64,000 nt of DNA from Bacteroidota bacterium (GCA_003389385.1 QQVM01000016.1:62001-126000), one strand, 5' to 3'. Shown: positions 17,675 to 26,884, numbered from the stretch's first letter. Notes: a model not told the origin generated them from the letters alone. A program made the numbers and translations.

Positions 17675-18835
17675 TCAGCCCTCGTACCAGGATTTATAAT
17701 ATTCTCCTCGTATGAGGGCTTCGCCGTCTTTGGTAATCCAAAGAGGGCGAAAAGTATCAACCATTACCGCCAGTTCCTTCGTTTCCTTTTGACCTATGCC
17801 CTTCTCCACGGTACCAGGATGTGGTCCGTGAGGGATGCCGCCGGGATGCAGAGTAATCATTCCCCTACTAACTGTTTTGCGGCTCATGAAATCTCCGTCA
17901 ACATAATAAAGCACCTCGTCGCTGTCGACATTGCTATGATTATAAGGAACAGGAATAGCGAGCGGATGATAATCGTACATGCGAGGAACAAAAGAGCAAA
18001 TCACAAAATTCCTGGCTTCAAATGTCTGGTGTATTGGCGGAGGAAGATGCACACGGCCGGTAATCGGTTCGAAATCATGAATTGAAAAAGCGTAAGGATA
18101 AAAATTTCCATCCCAGCCAATGGCATCAAAAGGATGAGTGGCGTAAATGTATGGATACATCCGCCCTTCTTTCTTAATCATGATTTTAAATTCGCCCTTT
18201 TCATCAAAAGTCCGCAGCCTGTCAGGCTTGCGAATATCCCGCTCACAAAACGGTGAATGTTCTTCAAACTGCCCATATTCATTTCTGTATCTTCTTGGCA
18301 CTTCAATGGCAGTGAACGACTCTACAATGAAAAGCCTGTTCTTTTCTGTCTTGAACTCGATCTGATAAATTGTTCCTCTCGGAATGATCAGATAATCGCC
18401 ATAGCCGAATTCTATCGAGCCGTAAATCGTATGCAAGTCCCCTTCCCCTTCGTGAATGAAAATCACTTCATCTGCATCCGCGTTTTTGAAGTAATAATCT
18501 TTCATTGATTTTCTCGGAGCAGCCAAAGCTATCTGCAAATCATTGTTCATCAGAACAACTTTACGGCTTTTAAGAAAATCGTCTTCAGGCTTCAGATCAA
18601 AGCCCTCGAAACTTTGATGTTTCAATGATTTTTTGTGTGCGATTTCCGGTTCCACACTATAGCTCTCTCCCACTTCCTTGATGATTGTCGGAGGATGACA
18701 ATGATATATCAGCGAGTAAACATTTGAAAAGCCATGTGTACTGACCAGTTCTTCCGCATAGAGACTACCGTCCGGTTTGCGGAATTGCACATGTCTTTTT
18801 TTGGGAAATTGTCCGAGTGAGTGATACTGAGGCAT
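17675..18835 (-). CDS. hmgA: Homogentisate 1,2-dioxygenase
   Basis: An Fe(II) ring-cleaving dioxygenase turning homogentisate into maleylacetoacetate in tyrosine/phenylalanine degradation. The 386-aa product is slightly shorter than the roughly 430-440-aa proteobacterial and eukaryotic enzymes. It has the cupin core (VIFIHEGEGDLHTIYG, GDYLIIPRGTIY) and the metal-site region at the C-terminus, where His300, Glu307 and His336 (PYNHSNVDSDEV and HPGGIPHGPHPG) are candidate iron ligands. A -7 box lies 20 bases before the ATG. It is divergent from a fumarylacetoacetase-family gene across a 480-bp spacer, which fits the same pathway. Confidence 0.9.
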   Translation of the reverse strand: MPQYHSLGQFPKKRHVQFRKPDGSLYAEELVSTHGFSNVYSLIYHCHPPTIIKEVGESYSVEPEIAHKKSLKHQSFEGFDLKPEDDFLKSRKVVLMNNDLQIALAAPRKSMKDYYFKNADADEVIFIHEGEGDLHTIYGSIEFGYGDYLIIPRGTIYQIEFKTEKNRLFIVESFTAIEVPRRYRNEYGQFEEHSPFCERDIRKPDRLRTFDEKGEFKIMIKKEGRMYPYIYATHPFDAIGWDGNFYPYAFSIHDFEPITGRVHLPPPIHQTFEARNFVICSFVPRMYDYHPLAIPVPYNHSNVDSDEVLYYVDGDFMSRKTVSRGMITLHPGGIPHGPHPGTVEKGIGQKETKELAVMVDTFRPLWITKDGEALIRGEYYKSWYEG

Positions 18836-18854
18836 TTCTTTCTTAATTATTTAT

Positions 18855-18862
18855 CAAAAATA
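18855..18862 (-). promoter_or_regulatory. -7 box (TATTTTTG) of hmgA
   Basis: The minus strand reads TATTTTTG, a match to TAnnTTTG, 19 bases before the hmgA start codon. It predicts a leader of about 13 bases. No TTTG lies at the -33 position. Confidence 0.4.
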
Positions 18863-19229
18863 CGCATTTCTGTAAAATTCGCCGGCATTAAACTGTAAGA
18901 AAATGCCAAAATGTGCAGCAATTTCCATTCTTATCCGCTTGAACAAGATGACTTCAGTCATAATTTATTTTCAGGATGATTAATTCTTAACAGAATCGAG
19001 CTTCTGATGACAAATTCATAGTTTTTATCCAGCAATCTTTCAAGTGCAAGTTTCCTTATGCAATACAATACACTAGCTTTTAATCCCATCGTTTATTTGT
19101 ATTGTAAACATCATGCAGATGTGGTCAACAAAAAGATACGGCATCAAATGTAAAAAGAGCAGGTACAGCAGATATAAGCTGACAAGATATTAAGATAGTT
19201 TTCATGGTTAGTTGTGATTTTGGTTAGTG

Positions 19230-19257
19230 AAAAAGGGCTCTGGGTCGGGCCCTTTTT
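19230..19257 (+). terminator. Terminator-like hairpin upstream of the FAH-family gene
   Basis: Nine-base perfect arms AAAAAGGGC (19230-19238) and GCCCTTTTT (19249-19257) around a ten-base loop, ending in a U-run. It looks like an intrinsic terminator usable on either strand. No gene ends just before it on the plus strand, so it may stop a short upstream transcript or attenuate transcription into the gene at 19319. Confidence 0.6.
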
Positions 19258-19318
19258 CGTTTTATACCTTTTCCTGATTGCCTCTTTTCGTATTTTAGCA
19301 GAAAATCAATTATCTGCC

Positions 19319-20350
19319 ATGAAACTATTGAGCTTTTTACTGGAAGGAGAGGAAAACTACGGTTTATACGTTGACGGAAACGTCTTCTCCCTTAGATCAT
19401 CCGCTGAAATCCTGAACATCAAGACATTTCCTAATACGATGCTTGAATTCCTTCAGGAAGGCGAATCTGCAATGAATGCCGCAATGCAAATTGAAACAGA
19501 AATAAAAAAAGGAAACAAAAAAATTATTCCCGTGCCAGTTTCCGCCGGGAATGTGCTGGCTCCTGTTCCACACCCAACCTCCTGCCGCGACGGTTATGCT
19601 TTCAGGCAACACGTTGCAGCCGCACGAAGGAATCGCAAGGTGCCGATGATTCCTGAATTCGACCAATACCCGATTTTTTATTTTACCAATCACAATGCTG
19701 TACAAGGCCCCGGTGATATTTTCTGCATGCCCGATCATTTTCAAAAACTCGATTTCGAACTCGAAGCTTCAATAGTGATCGGAAAGAAAGGAAGAAACGT
19801 CCGCGCTAAAGATGCAGACAAGTACATTGCCGGCTATATGATTATGAATGACATGAGCGCCAGAACTCTTCAGATGGAAGAGATGCTACTCAATCTTGGA
19901 CCGGCTAAAGGAAAAGATTTTTCAACTGTCATTGGCCCATGGCTTGTCACCCCTGATGAACTTGAACCTTACCGAGTGAATGCGAAGCCCGGTCACATTG
20001 GAAATTCATATGATCTAAATATGCGTTGTTGGGTCAATGAAGTTCTCGTAAGCGAAGGAAATATGAAAGACATGGACTGGACATTCGCAGAAATTATTGA
20101 AAGATGCTCTTACGGAGCCGACATATTACCCGGTGACGTGATTGGATCCGGCACTGTAGGCACGGGTTGTTTCCTTGAATTGAACGGGACAGGACTTCTC
20201 AATGATCCTGACTATAAAGTGCAGTGGCTGAAAGAAGGTGATGTGGTCGAGATGGAAATAAGCCTGCTGGGAAGACTTAAAAACACAATAAGGAAGGAAG
20301 ACAGCGACTTCAGCATTCTTTCTCTGAAAAAAATGCCTGAAGAAGCCTGA
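19319..20350 (+). CDS. Fumarylacetoacetate hydrolase-family protein
   Basis: A 343-aa protein of the FAH superfamily, metal-dependent C-C hydrolases and related isomerases. Seen: CRDGYAFRQHVAAARRNR, the acidic metal ligands in LDFELEASIVIG, MIMNDMSARTLQ, GKDFSTVIGPW, and the closing GSGTVGTGCFLELN. Its divergent neighbour is hmgA, so the likely role is cleavage of fumarylacetoacetate, the last step of tyrosine breakdown; other FAH-family activities cannot be excluded. I used the ATG at 19319 (MKLLSFLLEGEENYGLY). A longer frame back to 19214 would run through the terminator hairpin and adds unrelated hydrophobic sequence. Confidence 0.85.
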   Translation: MKLLSFLLEGEENYGLYVDGNVFSLRSSAEILNIKTFPNTMLEFLQEGESAMNAAMQIETEIKKGNKKIIPVPVSAGNVLAPVPHPTSCRDGYAFRQHVAAARRNRKVPMIPEFDQYPIFYFTNHNAVQGPGDIFCMPDHFQKLDFELEASIVIGKKGRNVRAKDADKYIAGYMIMNDMSARTLQMEEMLLNLGPAKGKDFSTVIGPWLVTPDELEPYRVNAKPGHIGNSYDLNMRCWVNEVLVSEGNMKDMDWTFAEIIERCSYGADILPGDVIGSGTVGTGCFLELNGTGLLNDPDYKVQWLKEGDVVEMEISLLGRLKNTIRKEDSDFSILSLKKMPEEA

Positions 20351-20407
20351 ACATCACACTTAGCTTCTTGTTAAACCATCGAAATATCAATCTGAGAGAA
20401 TATATTC

Positions 20408-22633
20408 ATGTCCGAATCAATGCCTAAAATATTGGATGCAGAATCTGAGAAAGACCAGATTCTGAAAGCATACAAGGCCCTTCTGAGAGCCCTCAAGCCT
20501 TCATTGGGCAAGGGCGACAAGAAGATGATCCGTCTTGCTTTTGACATGGCATTAGAGGCTCATAAAGACATGCGCCGCAAGACCGGCGAACCGTACATCC
20601 TCCACCCTATTGCTGTGGCTCAAATCTGTGCAGAGGAAATCGGACTTGGCCCACTGGCTATTGCGTGTGCCTTGCTGCATGACACTGTGGAAGACACGCA
20701 CATGACCGTTGAAGACATTCGCGCTTCCTTCGGAGACAAGGCGGCTGTCATTGTCGACGGACTTACAAAAATCTCAGGAGTTTTTGACAAAGGCACTTCG
20801 CTTCAGGCAGAGAATTTCAGAAAGATGCTCCTCACACTTTCTGATGATATCCGTGTTATTCTAATTAAGCTCGCAGACCGCCTGCACAATATGCGGACTT
20901 TGGATTCGATGGCTCGTGAAAAGCAGCTAAAAATTGCTTCTGAAACTGCATATCTATATGCCCCGCTGGCACACCGTCTGGGCCTGTACAGCATCAAGAC
21001 GGAGCTGGAAGATCTGTCCATGCGCTACACAGAACCGGAAATATACGCTGACATCACCGCAAAGCTTGCGAACACTCGAAGAGAAAGAAACAGATTCATC
21101 AATGAGTTTACAGTTCCGATCAAAGAAGAACTCAACAAGCAGGACTTTCAGTATGAAGTGAAAGGAAGATCAAAATCAATTCATTCTATCTGGAGCAAGA
21201 TGAAAAGGCAGGGCGTGACATTTGATGAAATCTATGACCTCTTCGCGATACGAATCATTATAGACACTTCGCCTGATAATGAAAAAGCAATGTGCTGGAA
21301 GGCCTATTCAATTATCACGGATTTTTATCATCCGAATCCTGACCGATTAAGGGACTGGATATCCACACCCAAAGCTACCGGATATGAATCACTTCATACA
21401 ACAGTGATGGGACCCGGCGGAAAATGGGTTGAGGTGCAAATCCGTTCCAGAAGAATGGATGAAATTGCTGAAAAAGGATTTGCTGCCCACTGGAAGTATA
21501 AAGAATCCGCAGCTGAAACAGCACTTGATGAATGGATTCATAAAATAAGAGAACTACTTGAAAATCCCGAAAGCAATGCGCTTGATTTCATAGATGATTT
21601 TAAACTTAATCTTTTCAGCGATGAAATTTTTGTCTTCACACCAACAGGAGAAATGAAATCGCTGCCATCTCAGGCAACAGCGCTTGACTTCGCATTTGAA
21701 ATCCACACTGATCTCGGAAGCAAATGCATCGGCGCCAAAGTGAACCACAAACTTGTACCACTGTCACATAAGCTCAGAAGCGGTGACCAAATTGAAATTC
21801 TCACTTCCAACAAGCAGACTCCGAAAGAAGACTGGCTGAATTATGTGGTGACTGCAAAAGCAAAGTCCAAGATTAAAGGTGCGCTTAAGGAAGAAAAGAA
21901 AAGAGTCGCTGAAGACGGAAAAGAAATCCTTGAACGCAAGTTCAAGCATTTGAAGCTGCATTTCAACAACGAAAATATCAATGAGCTCCTCGCTTATTAC
22001 AAAATCCCGAACAGCATGGAGCTGTATTATAGGATTGCCAAAGGAATCATTGACATACAGGATCTGAGAGACTTCAAGCAGGATAAAGGAAGCATCAAGA
22101 TCCATACACCACAGAGAATTGAACAGCAATCACTCGAACAAATTGTAAAAAACGTAAGAGGCTCGAGTGACATGCTTGTGATTGGGGAAAGCCTGGAGAA
22201 GATAGATTACAAGCTTTCACCTTGCTGCAACCCAATTCCTGGTGATGACGTCTTTGGTTTTATCACTGTGAGTGAAGGCATCAAGATCCACCGGGTGAGT
22301 TGTCCGAATGCAATTCAGCTGATGTCGAATTACGCCTATCGAATCGTGAAAGCCAAATGGACGAACCAGCAGCAAATTGCATTTCTTGCGGGTGTTCGCA
22401 TGACCGGTATCGACGAAGTGGGTGTTGTAAATAAAATATCCAAGGTAATTTCATCTGAACTCAAAGTGAATATGCGAAGCATCAGCATTGATTCGAATGA
22501 CGGAATATTTGAAGGAACCATCATGCTTTTTGTTCATGACACACATCATCTGGACAAGCTTATCAAAAAGCTTAAAGAAATTCACGGAATACTGACGGTC
22601 AGCAGAATTGACACAGGAAACCAGTCTGCCTAA
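20408..22633 (+). CDS. spoT: Bifunctional (p)ppGpp synthetase/hydrolase (RelA/SpoT homologue)
   Basis: Makes and degrades the stringent-response alarmone (p)ppGpp in the cytoplasm. The 741-aa product has the complete long-RSH layout: an HD hydrolase domain at about residues 50-200 (ILHPIAVAQI and ALLHDTVEDT with the HD pair, LADRLHNMRTL), a synthetase domain at about 245-365 (IWSKMKRQG, FDEIYDLFAIRIII, KATGYESLHTTVMGP, EVQIRSRRMDEIAEKG, AAHWKYKE), a TGS domain near 410-470 (VFTPTGEMKSLP) and a C-terminal ACT domain. Both catalytic domains look intact, as expected for the single RSH of most Bacteroidota. A fur-family gene follows 11 bp downstream. Confidence 0.95.
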   Translation: MSESMPKILDAESEKDQILKAYKALLRALKPSLGKGDKKMIRLAFDMALEAHKDMRRKTGEPYILHPIAVAQICAEEIGLGPLAIACALLHDTVEDTHMTVEDIRASFGDKAAVIVDGLTKISGVFDKGTSLQAENFRKMLLTLSDDIRVILIKLADRLHNMRTLDSMAREKQLKIASETAYLYAPLAHRLGLYSIKTELEDLSMRYTEPEIYADITAKLANTRRERNRFINEFTVPIKEELNKQDFQYEVKGRSKSIHSIWSKMKRQGVTFDEIYDLFAIRIIIDTSPDNEKAMCWKAYSIITDFYHPNPDRLRDWISTPKATGYESLHTTVMGPGGKWVEVQIRSRRMDEIAEKGFAAHWKYKESAAETALDEWIHKIRELLENPESNALDFIDDFKLNLFSDEIFVFTPTGEMKSLPSQATALDFAFEIHTDLGSKCIGAKVNHKLVPLSHKLRSGDQIEILTSNKQTPKEDWLNYVVTAKAKSKIKGALKEEKKRVAEDGKEILERKFKHLKLHFNNENINELLAYYKIPNSMELYYRIAKGIIDIQDLRDFKQDKGSIKIHTPQRIEQQSLEQIVKNVRGSSDMLVIGESLEKIDYKLSPCCNPIPGDDVFGFITVSEGIKIHRVSCPNAIQLMSNYAYRIVKAKWTNQQQIAFLAGVRMTGIDEVGVVNKISKVISSELKVNMRSISIDSNDGIFEGTIMLFVHDTHHLDKLIKKLKEIHGILTVSRIDTGNQSA

Positions 22634-22644
22634 GACAAGAAAGC

Positions 22645-23142
22645 ATGAGCATTAAAAAAGAAACAAGACAACTGGTTCGCAAGGCATTCACTGAATATCT
22701 GGAAAAGCACGGACAAAGAAAAACGGCAGAGCGATTCAGCATTCTGGATGAAATATACTCCATGGAAGGCCATTTTGACATTGACCATTTGTACGAACAC
22801 ATGCTCTCAAAAGGACACAAGGTAAGCCGTGCCACGCTTTACAATACTATTGAACTCCTTCAGGATGCCAACCTGGTTACCAGGCATCAGTTCGGGAAAA
22901 ACCTCGCCCGCTTTGAAAAAAGCTTTGCCTACAAGCAACATGATCACTTGATTTGTGAAGACTGCGAACATGTTTTCGAGTTTTGCGACCCCAGGATACA
23001 GCAAATTCAGAGCATGATGGGTGATCTTCTTAAATTCGATATCAGTCATCATTCACTTCATTTATTCGGAAAATGCCGGGAACTTGCAGAAACCGGAAGC
23101 TGTAAGCACCAGATTCAGAGCCAAAAACAGAAGAATTCCTGA
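22645..23142 (+). CDS. Fur-family metal-responsive transcriptional regulator
   Basis: A 165-aa repressor of the Fur/PerR/Zur group. Seen: a winged-helix DNA-binding part at residues 1-85, with the recognition helix SRATLYNTIELL at 61-72, and a C-terminal dimerisation part with metal ligands HDHLICEDC (His99, His101, Cys104, Cys107), the HHSLHLFGKC segment and a Cys144/Cys153 pair. Whether it senses iron, zinc or peroxide cannot be decided from these residues. It starts 11 bp after spoT and is probably co-transcribed with it. No iron-uptake genes are nearby. Confidence 0.92.
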   Translation: MSIKKETRQLVRKAFTEYLEKHGQRKTAERFSILDEIYSMEGHFDIDHLYEHMLSKGHKVSRATLYNTIELLQDANLVTRHQFGKNLARFEKSFAYKQHDHLICEDCEHVFEFCDPRIQQIQSMMGDLLKFDISHHSLHLFGKCRELAETGSCKHQIQSQKQKNS

Positions 23143-23222
23143 ATTAATTATTATTATTGCGTTGTTAAAAACTGTCTCAGCGCAGAATTTTGAACATTTG
23201 ATATTTCACATACCTTCACTAT

Positions 23223-23570
23223 ATGGACTTCAATTACAACATCAGCAATAAAGGGAATTACGCAATCGTTGAAATGAGCGGTAACCTGATTGACAAAAAC
23301 CAGGCTACGCCATTGCTGGAAGATATTCAGGCATTGATCGACAAAGGAATCAACTCTTTTGTGATTTCCATGGAGAACTTCCGTTACCTGAACAGCAACG
23401 GACTCAATGTGCTTGTCAATATTCTCACCAAGAGCCGTAAAAACGGAGGGGATACTACAATCTGCTGCATCAGCGACAAGATCAAGGAATTGCTCATCAT
23501 TACGAAACTGAATACAGTTTTCACAATCACGGAAGACCTCCCCGCTGCAATCAGCCAGTTTCAGAACTAA
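23223..23570 (+). CDS. STAS-domain protein (anti-sigma factor antagonist-like)
   Basis: A 115-aa single STAS domain of the SpoIIAA/RsbV type, usually the phosphorylatable partner of a serine kinase anti-sigma factor. Seen: alternating strands and helices with FVISMENFRYLNSNGLNVLV. Ser58 occupies the site of the phosphorylated serine, while the preceding residue is Asn57 where most family members have Asp. No RsbW-type kinase, PP2C phosphatase or sigma factor gene lies in the window. A good intrinsic terminator follows at 23591. Domain call is firm; the partner is unknown. Confidence 0.85.
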   Translation: MDFNYNISNKGNYAIVEMSGNLIDKNQATPLLEDIQALIDKGINSFVISMENFRYLNSNGLNVLVNILTKSRKNGGDTTICCISDKIKELLIITKLNTVFTITEDLPAAISQFQN

Positions 23571-23590
23571 GACCTTCAAAGATTTCTGCT

Positions 23591-23620
23591 AAATCACCTC
23601 CGCAAAGGGGTGATTTTTTA
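23591..23620 (+). terminator. Intrinsic terminator after the STAS gene
   Basis: Arms AAATCACC (23591-23598) and GGTGATTT (23609-23616), continuing into a T-run (six Ts in all, 23614-23619), 20 bases after the stop codon. It probably ends the spoT-fur-STAS transcript and separates it from purA. Confidence 0.8.
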
Positions 23621-23760
23621 TTTTGACTGATTTAGAAAGTTTTGGGAAAATTGTGGTGAAATTTATTCCTGTCCTGTCTGCTTCCTCTTATTTATTTTTT
23701 TCTTTGTATCGTATATTGAGTTATACGAATCCATTCAGATATTAAATTTTGAAAAAAATT

Positions 23761-25032
23761 ATGCCGGTAGATGTACTATTAGGATTGCAGTGGGGCGATG
23801 AAGGGAAAGGAAAAATTGTTGATGTATTTACGCCAGAATATGATGTAGTGGCACGTTTTCAGGGCGGACCTAACGCGGGACACACTCTCGAATTCGAAGG
23901 AATAAAACATGTACTGCACACCATACCTTCAGGAGTATTCAGGAAAAACTGCATTAATATTGTCGGTAACGGAGTTGTCATTGACCCAATCACACTTAAG
24001 AAAGAAATTGAGTCACTTCAAAAGCTGAATGTCGACATCAGTTCAATACTTCATATATCTCGCAAAGCTCACATTATTATCCCCACACACAGGATATTGG
24101 ATGCCGCCTCGGAGGCTCAGAAAGGAAAAGAAAAAATAGGTTCTACTCTTAGGGGAATTGGTCCGACTTACATGGACAAAACCGGACGCAACGGTCTTCG
24201 TGTAGGATACATTGAAGATGAAGATTTCATGCGCAGGTATGACAAACTGAAAAGCAAGCATGAGGAACTTCTCGAACAGATGAATTTCGAATATTCTCTT
24301 GATGAGGAGGAAAAGAAATTCTTTGAGGCCATCGGACTGATGCGCACGCTTTCATTCACAGACAGCGAACACATGCTTAACCGACTGATGAAACAGGGAA
24401 AGAAAATTCTTGCAGAAGGAGCCCAAGGCTCTCTTCTGGACATTGACTTTGGCTCTTACCCATTTGTGACTTCATCAAATACAATCAGTGCCGGAGCCTG
24501 TACGGGCCTTGGCATTGCTCCAGGAAATATCGGCAGGGTGTTCGGTATTTTCAAAGCATACTGCACACGTGTCGGCAGCGGCCCATTCCCTACCGAACTG
24601 AATGATGATACTGGTGAACAATTACGCAAAGCCGGTAATGAATTCGGGGCAACCACCGGACGACCCAGACGCTGCGGTTGGATTGACATTCCGGCGCTTC
24701 GCTATGCCATTATGATTAACGGCGTCACCGACCTGATCATGACTAAGCCGGATGTGTTGAGCGGATTTGATAAGATAAAAGTTTGCACCTCGTACAAAAT
24801 CGGAAGCAAGACGATTGATTATATGCCATTCGACTTTGTGAATGCCCCGATTGAACCTGTCTATGAAGAATTGCCCGGTTGGAAAACAGATCTTACAGAA
24901 GTCAGAGAAGAAAGCAACTTTCCAGCTGAACTCAGCAATTACATTTCTTACCTTGAAAAAACACTGGAAGTTCCCGTATCTGTAGTTTCAGTCGGACCAG
25001 ACAGGAGCCAGACAATTATTCGCAAGAAGTAA
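23761..25032 (+). CDS. purA: Adenylosuccinate synthetase
   Basis: Joins IMP and aspartate with GTP to give adenylosuccinate, the first step from IMP to AMP; guaB in this window is the competing branch. The product is 423 aa. Seen: the N-terminal QWGDEGKGK phosphate loop with the catalytic Asp, GPNAGHT, the STLRGIGPTYMDK segment, EGAQGSLLDIDFGSYPFVTSSN, and the GTP-site GRPRRCGW. I used ATG at 23761. The in-frame TTG at 23749 lies inside a TAAATTTTG stretch that resembles a -7 box with one extra base, which argues against it as a start. Confidence 0.95.
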   Translation: MPVDVLLGLQWGDEGKGKIVDVFTPEYDVVARFQGGPNAGHTLEFEGIKHVLHTIPSGVFRKNCINIVGNGVVIDPITLKKEIESLQKLNVDISSILHISRKAHIIIPTHRILDAASEAQKGKEKIGSTLRGIGPTYMDKTGRNGLRVGYIEDEDFMRRYDKLKSKHEELLEQMNFEYSLDEEEKKFFEAIGLMRTLSFTDSEHMLNRLMKQGKKILAEGAQGSLLDIDFGSYPFVTSSNTISAGACTGLGIAPGNIGRVFGIFKAYCTRVGSGPFPTELNDDTGEQLRKAGNEFGATTGRPRRCGWIDIPALRYAIMINGVTDLIMTKPDVLSGFDKIKVCTSYKIGSKTIDYMPFDFVNAPIEPVYEELPGWKTDLTEVREESNFPAELSNYISYLEKTLEVPVSVVSVGPDRSQTIIRKK

Positions 25033-25059
25033 AGAATAAGAAATCATCGGAAGTTTTCT

Positions 25060-26016
25060 TCAGTGTTCGCATAATCTTCCTTTTACTTTTATCGAATCTC
25101 CGGCAGACTCGATTATTTCTTCATTCGTGAGAAGGTCAGAGCTCATTCCTTCAAGATCAGGACTCCCTGCCTCCACCCATGCGCTGTACCAGAAAGATCC
25201 AACTGTGAATACCGAGGAGAGCATTCTCCTTTCAACTTGCCCGTTCAGCAAATTATGAAAGGCATCTGAAAATTCCCTGCTGTAAACCCTCTGAGTAACT
25301 ATGCCTCTTGCTTCAAATGTGTACTTCAAGTCCGACGGAAATGTGTCGCTCAGCAGCTTTTCGAAACGAAGCACAGAATCTACTGCTTGAAAACTCTCAG
25401 CTATTCTTTCCCAGATCAAATCAGATACATTCGGAATGTAAACAGCACTTCCGCTTAGCATATCGTAATCTGAACCGTAAAGTTCCGGAAGCCTCGATTC
25501 CCACAGGCCGTGAATGCCATGCTGATTCGTAAGTTGACCATTGTAGTTTTCTGTGCAATGCAATGGAACATGAGCATCTCCTATGTAATGACCGAGGTTT
25601 GCAGCGTAATAAAGAATCATTTTTTTATTTTTTTCATAAAATGCATGACTCAGATTTCTGTACACTTTCAGAATGTGCCAGGGTACAATGCCATGTGCCA
25701 TAAGCGTGTCTTCAGAATATTTTTGAACTGCGAGTTGCCATACCCTCGGAACAGAGTCGAGCGGATTTGCGCCATACTTATCGAGATCAATGTAATGCCG
25801 GGGAGCTTCATTCACGTCTGAGTGCCTACGCTTGTCTGCATCCACAGCGTGTTCACTCAGATACTCAATATGCTTTCGAAAAAATCCGAATAATGGTTCA
25901 GGCAATGTGAAGCAAGCCAGATAATTGATGCGTTTGTGTGCCCAAAAGCCCCAGGCAAGGCATTCATGCACGGGGATCATCAGGATAATAAAAATAAAGA
26001 CTAATTTTCTGTTCAT
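25060..26016 (-). CDS. Secreted S1/P1 nuclease / zinc-dependent phospholipase C-superfamily protein
   Basis: A 318-aa exported tri-zinc-type hydrolase. Seen: a signal peptide whose predicted cleavage (after ECLA) leaves Trp as the mature N-terminus (WGFWAHKRINYLA), the residue that binds zinc through its amino group in S1/P1 nucleases and phospholipase C. Further ligands follow in HYIDLDKYG and in NLGHYIGDAHVPLHC...HGIHGLWE (HxxxD and HxxxE). It could be a nuclease or a phospholipase; the substrate cannot be told. It is probably periplasmic or outer-surface and used for nutrient scavenging. It is convergent with purA. Confidence 0.85.
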   Translation of the reverse strand: MNRKLVFIFIILMIPVHECLAWGFWAHKRINYLACFTLPEPLFGFFRKHIEYLSEHAVDADKRRHSDVNEAPRHYIDLDKYGANPLDSVPRVWQLAVQKYSEDTLMAHGIVPWHILKVYRNLSHAFYEKNKKMILYYAANLGHYIGDAHVPLHCTENYNGQLTNQHGIHGLWESRLPELYGSDYDMLSGSAVYIPNVSDLIWERIAESFQAVDSVLRFEKLLSDTFPSDLKYTFEARGIVTQRVYSREFSDAFHNLLNGQVERRMLSSVFTVGSFWYSAWVEAGSPDLEGMSSDLLTNEEIIESAGDSIKVKGRLCEH

Positions 26017-26083
26017 CCTGCAAGATCACAGAATGAATGAAATTCTAAAACCTAATTTATCAAGGATATTTTATTGCAATGCT

Positions 26084-26827
26084 TCAGGCAGTCTGAAGAG
26101 CCTTCAGGCGAATCAGAGCACCATCATGAAGGACAGGGATCACACGCGTTTGGTCATGAGTCAGGCAATACTTGATGTCTTTTTTCAGATTCAATCTCGC
26201 CAGTCTTTCACGATGTGATGAATGTTTTAAAAATTTATTCGGATCCTGCTCCGCCATTTGATAAAGATATTTCAGTGCCAGACAGGCATCGCCGCATTTG
26301 TAAGCATCCGACATCTGCGCGATCATTTCTGAAACAGCGCCTGCAAACAAAGCATCTTCGAGATTGAATTTATTTTTCCAACCGGAACACAAGAGCAGGA
26401 TATTCCTTTTTTCACTGATAAGCCATTCGCACAATGCAGTGATATTCAAGAAAGAACCAATCACAACCCGGTAAGCATTTTTTGCAGCCTCAATCGCCTG
26501 AGTGCCATTGGTAGTTGTAATTACTATAGTCTGGTCCTTCACCTTTTCACCCATGTATGAGAAAGGCGAATTGCCAAATTCGAAACCATCCACCTGAACT
26601 CCGTCTCTTTCAGCTCCAACCATATATCCTTTTTCCTTGTAAGAGCGAGCTTCATCTACAGTAGCCACCGGAATTATTTTTTCAGCACCATGTTCGAATG
26701 CTGTACATATTGCGGAAGTGGCTCTCAGAATATCAATGATTACCACTATGCTATCGTTATCTTTATAGACAGGATATAAATAAGGAGAAAAGCAGGCATC
26801 AATTTTCAATTCGTGCGAATCTGACAT
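26084..26827 (-). CDS. comB: 2-phosphosulfolactate phosphatase family protein
   Basis: A 247-aa ComB-family Mg-dependent phosphatase. Seen: VVIIDILRATSAICTAFEHGAEKIIPV, the GAERDGVQVDGFEFGNSP loop, ITTTNGTQAI and LLCSGWKNKFNLEDALFAGA, all characteristic of the family. In methanogens ComB makes sulfolactate for coenzyme M. In bacteria the gene occurs widely without the rest of that pathway, and no comA/comC-like gene is seen here, so the physiological substrate is open. It stands alone between the S1/P1-like gene and gcvT; a -7 box (26885-26892) sits 57 bases upstream of the start. Confidence 0.87.
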   Translation of the reverse strand: MSDSHELKIDACFSPYLYPVYKDNDSIVVIIDILRATSAICTAFEHGAEKIIPVATVDEARSYKEKGYMVGAERDGVQVDGFEFGNSPFSYMGEKVKDQTIVITTTNGTQAIEAAKNAYRVVIGSFLNITALCEWLISEKRNILLLCSGWKNKFNLEDALFAGAVSEMIAQMSDAYKCGDACLALKYLYQMAEQDPNKFLKHSSHRERLARLNLKKDIKYCLTHDQTRVIPVLHDGALIRLKALQTA

Positions 26828-26884
26828 GTGTTATTGATTAATGTGAAAAAACACCAGAGTATTTTACCTGTGAGATATACTTTT

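Larger units (their letters stand above)
18836..19318. other. 483-bp divergent intergenic region between hmgA and the FAH-family gene
   Basis: AT-rich and without a convincing reading frame. It holds the hmgA -7 box (18855-18862), a weak dyad ACAATAC/GTATTGT (19065-19071 and 19099-19105), a GC-rich terminator-like hairpin (19230-19257) and, closer to the right-hand gene, TACCTTTT at 19265-19272, one base off a -7 box. I see no regulator gene and no clear structured RNA. Confidence 0.6.
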
